Assembly (NCBI GenBank): GCA_000708835.1
Contig: DF237483.1
Coordinates: forward strand, 1-53,886
Reading direction: 5' to 3'
Length of the DNA stretch: 53,886 nucleotides
DNA from: Klebsormidium nitens
Lineage: Eukaryota > Streptophyta > Klebsormidiophyceae > Klebsormidiales > Klebsormidiaceae
The translations under genes were made by a program, and so were the position numbers. The notes beneath the pieces are model-generated. The model did no database searches. It worked only from the letters and a program-made list of their open reading frames with translations, and was not told the DNA's origin. Positions 1 through 10,366 of this stretch are shown here, piece after piece. How positions within the stretch are numbered: position 1 is the first letter of the stretch; each line of letters starts with the position of its first letter.

Positions 1-65
1 CCATTTTGAAGATCCGGCTTTCCGCGTGTGAAGTCTGCTCGCAAGTTGCAACGTGCAATTTTCAA

Positions 66-337
66 CCAAGTGAAATGCCAAATGGTCTCAAAGTTCAACC
101 GAACGTTAAACAGTACCAAAACCCTTACTAGTATCCTAGTAGGAACCTAGAAACTTATTAACTAAGGGATCATCGTCATCGTCACAGTGTGACGATGATC
201 CCTAAGTTTATAAGTTTCTAGGTTCCCACTGTGACGATGATCCCTAAGTTTATAAGTTTCTAGGTTCCTACTAGTAAGGGATTTTGGTACTGTTTTAACA
301 TCGGTTGAACTTTGAGACCATTTGGCATTTCACTTGG
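66..337. mobile_element. Foldback / MITE-like element with long inverted arms
   Basis: Bases 66-100 and 303-337 are perfect 35-bp inverted repeats. The complementarity continues inward with small gaps (arms to about 185 and from about 188), so nearly the whole 272-bp unit could fold into one hairpin. The centre holds a 39-bp direct repeat at 188-226 and 230-268, so one arm segment has been duplicated. No coding capacity and no clear target-site duplication were seen. It looks like a non-autonomous DNA transposon or foldback element. Confidence 0.75.
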
Positions 338-863
338 AACAGTGACAGTGACAGTTCACTTCAGAAGTCCGAAGCTGGATTCATTGAGTTCTGTTGTTAG
401 ATTGGGATATACCGAGATTTCCCAATTGCAGTTCAAACATGGCCGAAAACTCAAAATATGTAGCGACGATCGAGGCAATTGTCTAGTGTGGTGTGCTGAT
501 ACCAAATAAAATCACAATCGGGCCTCCAATCTCGGATACAATTCAACGGAGCAACTCCGAGCGGGCAATGCTGAGCCGAAATATAAAAGAAAAAATCCGA
601 TCGAACGTTTTATGTTTCGTGCGTATGAGCACATTCTCAACATCGAAAGCTTGGTCATTAGAAATGGCCATAACATCTCAACCGAGCAACCGCCACGGTC
701 GCTGCCATTGACCATCGCTGGTCAAAGAGCTCGATCATGGAATCTGGTTTTGAATCAGCATACTTCTCGGATTTGCTCTGCTGAACACAAGCATACTTTT
801 ACTGTTACTTTGCGATATGATCGAGAAGTCTCTTAGACGCGATGAGCTACCAAGAAACAGGAG
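338..863. other. Non-genic stretch
   Basis: The only open frames are short and carry no recognisable motif. This lies downstream of the methyltransferase gene (minus strand) and would hold its 3' UTR. No other feature seen. Confidence 0.4.
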
Positions 864-3854
864 TTAAAGATTTGAACACATGCGAGACTGAATAATCCCA
901 CTTAGCAAATCTCTCGCTTCGATTACTGACGTCCTGGTTAAGGGAGGTTCTAGCTTGGGAATGGCCTTCCTTGGAATTCCGAGGTCCATAGCTTCTTTTG
1001 CCATGACTTCGTAAGCATTGGCCCACGTTTCTAATAGGTCAGAGGAAGAGCCATCTTCTACCGAGTCCTCCGCCTGTGACAAAGTCTGGAACGCCAGCGA
1101 ATCATGTGTAGGTAAGTCTTCGAGCGCTTCAGTCCTGCAAAGCACGGTTCGATTGGATGACAATCAATAATAAGTACATAGTAAGTGGTTTTTGAGTGCC
1201 TGAGTGCCTTGAGTGCCTTGAGTGCCTTCATCATAGTTGCATGGACAATACTAGTCGGCTGAGATTGTCGATCAACCTCATCCATGGAGCATATTATAAA
1301 CTTCGAACGAAGTGCGAAACCTAAGACCTTGTCCAAGCTGCTTCAAAGGTATCCGGAGCTCACCTCAAATCTGTATTCTCCCTCTTCACTCCAACAATAG
1401 CATAAAAGGGATCGGATAACGTAGAGACATTTTCGTCTCCGAGCTCGTGAGTTAATACCGTTTCGATGTCCTCGAAGCCAGCCGTCTGCAACATGCTTTT
1501 GACAAGGTCGAGTCTCCTGTTCACAAAGAAATGCAACAATAAACGACGAATCAATATTTACTGATCGGCTGATCCACAACAGAAAGAGGCGGGTGACATT
1601 AATTTGATGTTTCAGATCAGCTCTCCAGAATGACTGTAAGTGTCCTGCTAACGAGCGTTAGAGGTACGTTCGTGAATTAGATCAGGTCATTGAGCAGACA
1701 CCTCTCACGTTTGTAGAACAAAAATCTCGCGCGGCAGACTGTGAAAGCCTACAACCTATATGTCTTCAGCCCATTGACAATCTCGATTCGCGCCCTCTCA
1801 AATCCAACGTTCTTCAATATACGGGGATACTTGCGCCTTCAACCTTTTGCTCGGTCAAATCGGAAGTCGAGATGTTTCGACGCTCACTTCTCAGCAGTAC
1901 GCCGCAGCCAACCGGCAACAGCCTTTTCCCCATAAGAGTGCTTGCTGCACAGGTGATATCGAAAGTGAATCAATGAGAGGCCGTTGACCTGATTTGACTT
2001 GCTATTAAGCAGAAATTCAGTCTGCGAATTACATGGTGAACAGCAAGAGTAGTCAGTAATTCTCGTTCAAGAAGTCGTGGGTGAGTCTCGGATCTTGCTC
2101 AATCGCGAGATACGTAGATTAGCAACTTTTGTGATGGTCTTATCCGTTCGATTTTAGCGTCTCACCTGAACGTGACTATGAGAAGGCCTCCAGGGGCCAA
2201 GACGCGCGCAATCTCCTGAATGATCTGTTCATAAAAGTGAACACAGGAAGGTAAATCTCCCAACCGGAGGAAAGATCTTAGACCCATGAAGTCTCGTCAT
2301 CACCTGGCCGCAGGCGTCAAGGCGATCTATGATTGTCCTACATGACTCCAGTGCCACCTACAGAGTGCGAGATGCTAGAGAGCAAGGAAGCGAAATTGAA
2401 CGAGGTGGTCGGCGCTTCGTTTTCACAGGTCGATTTTTGGTCGAGCTTGTCAACGCGCACCAAGTCATGGTTGACTAGAAATCTTGAAGCAATCTATGAA
2501 TCTAATGCTGGATCTTTGCCGCAAGTGCAGCGACCACCTTCTACAAGGAAGACGGCTTCCGCTCAAAAGGACCATAAGAAAGTCTTCAGAAGAGAACTTC
2601 TAATTGCAAAAACAAGATAACCTGAAACCTCCATGTAGCTGCCAACGAGCTGTACAGGGCTTATTACAGGAACTCGGAAAGCAAGGGGATGCCACAAAAG
2701 CCCAATAGACTAAGAGAGAAACGATGAGAAGCTTCTTTCGTTTTGCATCTTACTTCCTTTGGTCGCTCTAGGTATTGAATGGCAAGTGAGATGAGCACAG
2801 CATCAAATGTGCCGTCCTTGTGGGGAAGGTGTTGACTTTTGTTCAGATCCTGCAAGCAGATTGATCTACGATGCTTTCAGATCCATATTACACTCGCGCC
2901 TCAGTATGCTTCGGAAAAACAAGAGTACTGTGATGAGGATTCTTGACAAGACCCAAGTCAGGCTGCCTTTCGCTTACATGAAGTTTTGGCAGGCATTGTG
3001 AAACAATTTATTGCAGAGAACAGGACTTGGATGCGGTTCAAAGGGACAGGGAAGCCTCTCACCCAGCTCTCACCACCTTCACAAAGAACGTGCAGATCTC
3101 TCCGATGGATAACCACAATAAGAAAAGGGCAAGAAAGTCCCCATACCTGTACCCAAAATCGGTGAAGTCTTGTGTTGGCCAGCAATTCCGCCTCATTCAT
3201 ACCCTGCCCCTCAACCCTCTCAAAGCTCATGTCTTCCGGCAGGTGCGACACCCAACTTGACATCAAGTCGAGAACACGCGAACCTTCTCTAAGTTTCTGT
3301 CTGTACAGTGCAGTGAGCTTCTCTCTGTAGCCGTCATCTGCGTGCTGCACAAACCGTGGCCGTTCATAGAAGACAGCGTCGTCGGTGGTGTCTAGTTTGA
3401 CCCAATCGGCTTCTTCGTCTGCTTGTTGCCGGACTCGAAGGACTCTGAAAGCGGGCTCTGGAGACTGATCTGAGCTACCTGAAGACTCCTCTTGATTGCT
3501 AGCTTTGATAGGGCATGAGCGTGTGGTTTTCATTCGAGATCTGTTCTCGCCCAGTGTTGTGGCTGGCAGGCTACTAAGGGATTCCTTTCTTGTGCTGGAT
3601 GCACAACAGAGCAATCTAGCGCTTTTGTGGCATACAGACATCACATTACATAAGTTGGTTGTAACCTCCTGTGACAAATGTCTATACTTCCTCATAAGAC
3701 CAGGCTGCAACCTGTGCACTTCTTTGATCCAAGCATCTATACTCTTAGTTGATCCCAACTGCTGGGCACTGGCTAGTTTGCAACAGGGACGGCCTGCCAA
3801 GCGACGCAAGTCACTAGGCGCCATGGGCATGGACAATTGCGCAATGCTGACCAT
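864..3854 (-). CDS. SAM-dependent methyltransferase, plastid-type, six exons
   Basis: Class I methyltransferase of the type-11/UbiE kind. Exons read on the minus strand are 3854-3147, 2849-2754, 2224-2166, 1944-1888, 1516-1364 and 1134-864; all introns are GT-AG, phases agree, total 1,344 nt, 447 aa. Residues 1-130 are Ser/Arg-rich and could be a transit peptide. Motif I is VLDLMSSW (194-201) in place of the usual VLDLGCGTG. It is followed by FDAVLISLAIQYLERP (251-266) and VLAPGGLLIVTF (276-287). From memory this pattern resembles Arabidopsis At3g01660-type proteins. A C-terminal part of about 90 aa beyond the fold (last exon) is not recognised. Substrate unknown. The start is the first ATG of the open exon. 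An imperfect 9-bp repeat lies in the last intron (1193-1229). Confidence 0.85.
1193..1229. repeat. Four-copy 9-bp tandem repeat (tgagtgcct)
   Basis: Four nearly identical 8-9 bp units sit in the last intron of the methyltransferase gene, just upstream (in gene orientation) of its final exon's splice acceptor. Confidence 0.8.
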
Positions 3855-6353
3855 GTTTATGCTTGCTCTTGAGCTGACAGATGAGCTACAGAAGAGCTAT
3901 CAGATTCAAATGAAGGGACCCCTCAGAGCATTGCAATTTGCAATTGGCAAGCGCCTTCGCATTCTGCATGGAGAGGAACTTAGCGTGCAGAGCGGGCTGG
4001 ACGGGCAAGCGCGTGTTGCAAAGCCCAGGACTCCTCTTATGCACAGGCCGCTTTCTCCTTGAATTTTCAGCGGTTTCAAATGCGTACTCTGCATGTAGAA
4101 ATGATACCTTCAGGTTCCTGTAACGGGCTTCGAACCAGGTGTGGTTAAAATTAAAGTAACGCAAGGATGAGCTGGCTGCTGATTGAGCTGTCTCGAGTTT
4201 CAAAATGTTGTGGTCTGCCAGCAGTCAAAAGCGCATCCCTTTGCCCACATCACGAGAGCAAAGGTCCATCTGCCAGCATTTCGACAATCATCCTTTCGCC
4301 AGCAACACATTTGCTGGTGGCGAGTGCGACGCCAAGCCCCTTGGCAGTTTATCAATCAAGCATTCCAGCAAGCTCAAAGACGTCAGATTGTTTCTAACTC
4401 TCAGTTGAGGATGAAGCAGCATTGCTACCAGTGTGCACAAACCGCAAAAGCAACTGTTGGTGGTATGGTGCATCAGTCCTGCGATGGCATGTGCCTGCTG
4501 CTACTCAGCAATTTCTAGCAGCTAGAGAATTCCTCATGAATCTAGCATCTGATCTTGTGATGCAGGGCTAAGCTATGCTCCCAACAAAGTTGCAAGTATC
4601 AGCTTACACGACATGAGCTTCCAGAGAGGGGCAACTGGCTGTTCAAGCGAAGCTTGACTCACCCCGGAATTTCATCTCACTGCACTCACATTGAAGCTCA
4701 AGTGTGGGCACTGTTGCATCCGGAAAACTTTTAGCAGTGTAGCAATTAGTATGGAAGAACTTCAAGAGGGGGAGTTGGCTGACTTTGTCTTTACCCCCAG
4801 CTCAAAGCCGGGGAGAGAAGCCAGCAGATTGATTCCTCCCCGCTTTTCCAGGGTCAGGTTTCCTCAGGTGGGGAGCGTATCTTCGCATGTTCAGGCAGTT
4901 TGCCACGGAAAAAGTAATTTGCCAGATATGAGTTTAAGTTGATGTTGTTGCCCCGATCCCAGTCAATGATTCAGCAGTGATCTCATAGTTTTCCAATTCT
5001 ACAAGCGGTGGGGCGGTGTGCAAATTTTGCTCACTTGGTTCTCATTTTTCTTCTAGATCTTGATGCCTTGCGACTTACGTCACTTGCGGTGAACTAGCCT
5101 TTAGTATGCCCGTTGGGACCCCCCTCTATATCAGCTAAATCAAACATTTCAGAGCTCCTCTGACCTTATCGCACGAAGTCCATTTGGCGGTTGACAAGAA
5201 AGTCGGAGATTTGGAAGCGTAATTCCATGTTTCCAACTCAGCCAAACCCGGCAAGGCATGCCAGCAGATCTCTCATCTTGTCAGAGTCATCACAAGCCAA
5301 CTACCAATTCGTTCCCCAAAAGTCGACAAGATCCTGCACCAGCACTCTCTAAAAAGATACACTCTGAATACCTTTGAAAGCGTTCTTGGAATATTGCAGC
5401 TCAACTTTCTTTCATCATGCAGGAGTACTTCTTTGTCAACAAAATGACCGACCCAGAAGCATTGCGGATGGAGAATGGAGAAGAGGGCCATGCGACTGGT
5501 CCTGCCACGGGCTCTTTCGGCCTCGACTTTGGGATTGACTTCAGGGAAGGCCAGGTGAAGAAACGAATTGAGCCTTTTCAGTCATGCCGGAATCCGCTCC
5601 GCTTATACTGCTTGAAGAACACTGAACACTCTGCCTGTCAAAGAAGTGGTATGAGCCTCCTATTACTTGGTTTGTCCCTGGTCTTCCTTGAAAACTTCCA
5701 GAACAAAGATGTAGTCTTTCACGGGCATCAAGAAAGAGTCTGTTCCGCCTCAAATGTACATGAATTGAAAGGCTAAAATTCCATCATGGAGCAGTCGGGA
5801 CATGTTACTCAAACACCGAATTGACATTGACTAGCAGCTCAGAGACGTAAGCAAGGAGACTGATCGGTAAAGCACAGCCTCCGCCGATTTTTGCGTCGGT
5901 CGTTGAATCCCTCTTTTGCCTGCCTGAAGAAACGAATGACCTCTATGAGATTCTTTGAAGCCATGCAAATCATGTCCTCAAGCGCTTCAACACTGGTCAG
6001 TTCCTACTGTCTGTCATATTTTGAGTACTCTATTGTGGTCCTTCCCAGCCTCTCCTTAACATGTTACCTCCGACCATCGAGATGGGGATTCAAAAGACAC
6101 TGAACTACAGGATCCCAACCTATTTGAGTTGAATCGTCGAGTTGTGCTCTCCGTTACTCCGGTTTCCCCCTCGGAACTGGCCGTCAGGATCGGACTCCGA
6201 TTTTTCAAGAGGCCGGCCGCTTTCTCACTTTCATCTCGACACTTGTACCCTTACGCGAGCAAGGTGCGTCGTAGTGTCAAAGCCTGGAACAGTCGCGTAG
6301 GAACTGCTCAAGCTTATCAGTGTCCACTCTGCCGACCATTTTGTCCCTTCGCC
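3855..6353. other. Gap of 2.5 kb; one orphan exon-like segment
   Basis: Holds the upstream region of the methyltransferase and should hold the missing 5' exons of the TFIIIC5 gene, but none was recognised. The best coding-like piece is 5421-5556 (+). It has an acceptor-like ATGCAG before it, encodes an acidic peptide starting EYFFVNKMTDPEALRM, and ends at a donor-like CCAG/GTGAAG. I could not assign it to a protein. Nothing else seen. Confidence 0.3.
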
Positions 6354-6414
6354 AGCTCGCTCTCGAACCGTCTGTATCAGACTTCGGACCCCCACAGAGC
6401 CTCACCGAATCCGA
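6354..6414 (+). repeat. Diverged copy of the TFIIIC5 exon start
   Basis: These 61 bases align without gaps to 6541-6601, the acceptor AG and first 59 nt of the real exon (48 of 61 identical by eye). The copy reads L-A-L-E-P-S-V-S-D-F-G-P-P, parallel to the true L-P-P-E-P-S-E-S-D-F-G-P-P, then hits an in-frame TGA at 6415. It is an old tandem duplication that copied a splice acceptor and is now dead as coding sequence. Confidence 0.75.
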
Positions 6415-6542
6415 TTGAGTGCTTTGACACTCGCATCTTCATGAGTGCACACCCCGCTACTGTCAGACCTTAGAAGCATCCGCTTACTTAAAACTAAGGC
6501 CCTCCAAAGTTACAATCTACGATCTTTTCCTTGTTTCCGCAG

Positions 6543-9477
6543 CTCCCTCCCGAACCGTCCGAATCCGACTTCGGCCCCCCGGACAGTCTTGCCGAGTCCG
6601 AAAAAGGTTTATGGGAGCACGGGATGCCCCTGCTGCGGAGCCTCTTCGACGAGCGTCCGATCTGGAGCCGTGCGATGATCCAGAGCTGCGTGGATGCCAC
6701 GTGGACGCACCTGGTCCGTCCGATGCTTCTCAAGCTTGCGTACACGTTCCACAACGGGCCGTGGCGGCTGCTGTGGGTCAAGAAGGGGGCCGACCCGCGG
6801 ACAGATCCGTCGCTAAGGAAGTGAGTGTCAAGTTGCTTGAAAGGACGAACTTGAAACGGATGGTGTGTCTTTCTTCCAGAAAAATCAGCTCTGGAAGCTC
6901 ACCGCAGGGTAGAATGTTCGCTCTTTTGATTCGACAAATGTTCGGCACCGCTCGTCCTGATCTTGAATGGGAATCGTCAATTGATTCACTACTCTGCATA
7001 GGAGCCGGGCTGGAGCATCTCCCGGCTCCAACAGACAGCGCGAATGCGGATTCTGTCATGAAGATTCTACCTGCTTCGTCACTACGTCCGTGTTGGCTCA
7101 AATGAATCCCCTCCCAGCCGCCGCTTGCGACCACAGGTCATCGTCGAAATGCTACCGCTCAAACCTTCTAACTCTGGAAACCTGAAACCTCCCCCCACAG
7201 GAAGCCATGATATCAGGACTAAAAGCCTTAAAGAGGGCGTCAAATTTCAAGGCACACTCGTGCATCTGAGTCCTGAGGGAAAATTTCATCCCACGGCGCA
7301 CATTCCATCTTGAAAACTGCCCTCGGCGACCAAGACTGCGCCATGCGGCGCTATCTGGTCGCTGGAGGGGGGAGCGGTCCCCCAACGCCCTCTTTAAAGT
7401 AGTAAGACGGGAACTTAATACTTAAGCTCTAACCATTAATTTTCAAGCCGCTCCGCACCCGTAAATTACCCTGACCTCCAAACTGATCCTACCCGTCCCA
7501 GGCTGGCAATCCTACTATTTTTGGGATAATTATTCGTGGATGTTATCACCGGTTCGCAGATATCAGCTGCTCGACTTCCGCGTCCCTCGTGCGTGGTACG
7601 ACGCGATGCCAAAGGGCCACGAGGCCTTCTTCCAGTCGTCGCTGATGCGCCCCTGGGGGGGCATGCTCAACAGCCCGCGGTGGGGGGGGGAAACGGAGGA
7701 GGCCGTGGCGACCTGGCGGGCCACGCAGCGCTTTGAGCGCGCGCCCGTGCAGCGCTCCACCTTCTTCCAGCTGTGCGACCTGGAGGATGACGACATCCAA
7801 CGTCATCTGGCGAAGCAGCCAGTGCCCGCCGCATGCGATGTGAGTGCGGTGGATCGAATCTAAAGCAAAGATGGGCCGGAGTAGTATTTACTGGCGGGAG
7901 ACGAGTGTGCGCCAGTTTGTAACGGGCCGCAGCCAATTTGGTTAAGGGTTCAGTGAGGTCAGGGAATCATAGACAGAGCGGTTTACGTAGGTAAACGTGG
8001 ATGGGTGAAAGGTTCCACGAATCGAGCTTAAAGACGTAAAGTTGAGCCTGGCAGCATGCTGCTACAGTCTCGGTTGAATTGGGACCACGCCGATGGGATC
8101 TGCAAGGAGGTGGAATGTACGTGAGTTTCGTTGGCGCTCTCGTCGCATACGGTCTTGTTCGGTCGTGCGAGCCGACACTTACTTTTGCTTCAGCCGGTCG
8201 TCAACATTTTTCAAGACTGAGGCTACAAACTGTCTTTGCGCCCTCTTTGAAACTCCGGCTGATTGTAGACATGGGCCCAGCAGGAGAGAAGCATTTGTCA
8301 CGAATATTGGAGACAATCTCGAACCTGCTTCTCAGGTGAGATAGCTCCTGCTCGACTCTTGATGCTAGTTCGGACGGAACCTCGTTGCGATTTGCAGGGG
8401 TTTGTATAGAAAACGACCGTTACGGACGAGCTCGGCGTTACAAATGTCACCAGCTTTCATTGTCTCCCCACCGACTTCTCTGGTCCTTCTTTTCACCTTT
8501 TGTCTCGTTGCTTCCAAAATTCCATTTCGCCCCCTCACGTCTTCCTACACCAGAAACCTCGCGTTTACTCGTGTCGCTCTTCTTTTCACGTCGTGCTGAC
8601 GTCATTCGCTCTTGTCTTGTTCTCAGAGCACCTCCGGCTGGTACACGTCAGCAGCGCTGTCGGAGGTGCGGCGGCTGATGAAGGAGCGGTACCGGCGGTT
8701 CCTACCGGAGGGGAACCCGTGGCGGGACCTGGCGACGCCCGCTGGCGTGGGCGGCCATGGCCGCAGCATATGGGACCTGGAAGCGGCGCGGAGCGGGGGG
8801 GGGGGGTGAAACGGAAACGTCCGGAAGCCAGTCAGACGAGACTGGGGGCGGAAGCTGGTATTGATTCTTCTGGGGGGGTGAGGGAGCAGGGGGATTCAGA
8901 GGAGGAGGGGGTGAAGGAACGGAGCGAAGAACGCGGGGAGGTGGAAGGGGAGGGGGGGGATGTAGCCGGTACCGAGAAAGAGCAGGGAAACAATCACGCA
9001 GCGGCAACGAGTCGTGAAGAGGGGGTAGAGGAAGGCGGGGCGGGATCCCAGGACGAGGAGGATGACGTCAGCAGCAGTAGCGAAGAGGAGGAGGGGGGCG
9101 TTAGCGCCGAAGAGGAGGAGGACGACGAGGAGGAAGAGGAGGAGGAGGAGGAAGAAGATGATGATGACGTCAGCGAGGACGAGGACGATGAAGAGAACGA
9201 GTACGGGAGTGACGTCAGCGAGGAGAAAGGGCCGGCGGCCACGTTGGACCGGCGAAGGGGGGAGGTGTCCGGAACGTTGCCGTTACAGTCACCGTTGCCC
9301 GCCGTGCAGAAAATGCCACAGGGTTACATGCATGCGCTTCTCGGGAGGTTTCCAGAGGAGGTGCGGGCCGGCGAGGCCCTGCCACGTGGCAACGCCCAGG
9401 CTGAGCTAGATTCCGAGGAAGCGTTTCCGATCTTTGAAGCCGACGAGGAGAGCGAGGAGGAAGATGCTGGGCGGTGA
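6543..9477 (+). CDS. GTF3C5: TFIIIC subunit 5 (Tau95/GTF3C5-like), C-terminal half, frameshifted
   Basis: TFIIIC helps RNA polymerase III recognise tRNA-type promoters. Recognised exons are 6543-6820, 7560-7839 and 8627 onward, with matching phases. The first encodes the family core (RPIWSRAMI ... FHNGPWRLLWVKKGADPRTDP). The second continues YQLLDFRVP and LCDLEDDDIQ. The third gives GWYTSAALSEVRRLMKERY. That frame stops at TGA 8807-8809, directly after 12 G (8795-8806). Another frame is open from the G run to 9475-9477 and encodes an acidic, low-complexity tail rich in runs of E and D, ending FEADEESEEEDAG. Known TFIIIC5 proteins often end in an acidic tail, so one protein with a homopolymer indel (13 or 10 G would join the frames) is likely. 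The N-terminal half was not found in the window. Without the tail the piece ends RSGGGG. Confidence 0.78.
7228..7397. repeat. Short inverted repeat in TFIIIC5 intron
   Basis: Thirteen bases at 7228-7240 are the inverse complement of 7385-7397, bounding about 145 bp within the intron 6821-7559. It could be the ends of a tiny MITE or a chance stem; no target-site duplication is visible. Confidence 0.35.
8795..8806 (+). repeat. Homopolymer of 12 G at apparent frameshift
   Basis: This run separates the conserved TFIIIC5 reading frame from the open acidic-tail frame. Such runs are prone to length errors in sequencing and to real slippage. Confidence 0.95.
9058..9225 (+). repeat. GAG/GAC-rich low-complexity tract (poly-Glu/Asp)
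   Basis: Trinucleotide-like purine-rich tract encoding strings of E and D with interspersed S and V in the presumed TFIIIC5 tail. It includes repeated gacgtcagc units that encode D-V-S. Imperfect codon mixing (GAG, GAA, GAC, GAT) suggests selection on the acidic peptide, not only slippage. Confidence 0.7.
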
Positions 9478-10366
9478 CGTTGGTTGACTTAATTAATCAA
9501 GTGAAAACAGGAGACTCTGCACTATTTTGCAGTATCCAATCTGCAATGGAGTTGCATTGGATCTATTATGCAAGATCAGATTGAATGCAGAGTTCATCCA
9601 GGCTTGTCACGGTCAGTCAACCACGGTGATCAAGTGCATTTTGCCACTCCAGTCGCCTACCCATCATTCGATGAGGCTGCATGATGCGTTCGAAGTGATT
9701 GCAGTGGCGTAGTCCTCGATGCGAATACATTGAGGTGGCATGAGGGGCGAGCGCGACAATAGGTTGCAATGGCTGCGCGCAATGATGCAACCATGGTGCA
9801 AATGCAGTACTGCGCACACCAGGGTATATGCAGCTGCACTGTCATATAGTGCCATGGCCGCCAAATTGTGCTCCCGGTTGCATGATGCCATGTATACGCA
9901 TATATTGACTCGCTGACGCGGTATGGTGTAGACACCATCACATTGGACCACATGTTTTGTATACAGCATCTCATGGAAAGACTGAGAATGACGTTCTGGC
10001 AGTGCATTGTAGGAAACGAATAACGTAATTATCTGTTGATTAAGCCTGACACGTGGATGCATGGCCATTCGATGACGGTCGTCGGACAGCAGCTAGCTAG
10101 GTCACGTCTGGCCGGTCATCCCGACCGAGACTTTGCACGGCCACCCTGATGTCTTCACAAGTTGATGCCATGAAAAAGTCTGACTGTCCATAAGCTCTTT
10201 GACTTCGATTCCTACCTTGACTGACGCGACTGTTCTGACCTCTGAGGTAGAGATGCTTGCCAACTCTACCGAACCGTTGATTCACGACGGTACTTGACTC
10301 AAACAACATGACAACTCAATCACTGTATAGCAGTCCTAATGCCTGACTGCACCTCAAAGCGCAACC
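9478..10366. other. Gap between TFIIIC5 and ACR3 (3' ends face each other)
   Basis: Convergent intergenic region of about 0.9 kb. Short overlapping frames on the minus strand have no motifs. It should hold both 3' UTRs. Nothing else seen. Confidence 0.4.

Noticed and set aside
3496-4062. 188-codon plus-strand open frame
   Set aside because: Antisense to the first exon of the methyltransferase for most of its length and without motifs.
4120-4160. Possible tRNA T-arm (gggcttcgaaccagg)
   Set aside because: No matching acceptor stem, D-arm or anticodon arm nearby; no other tRNA-like structure was found in the window.
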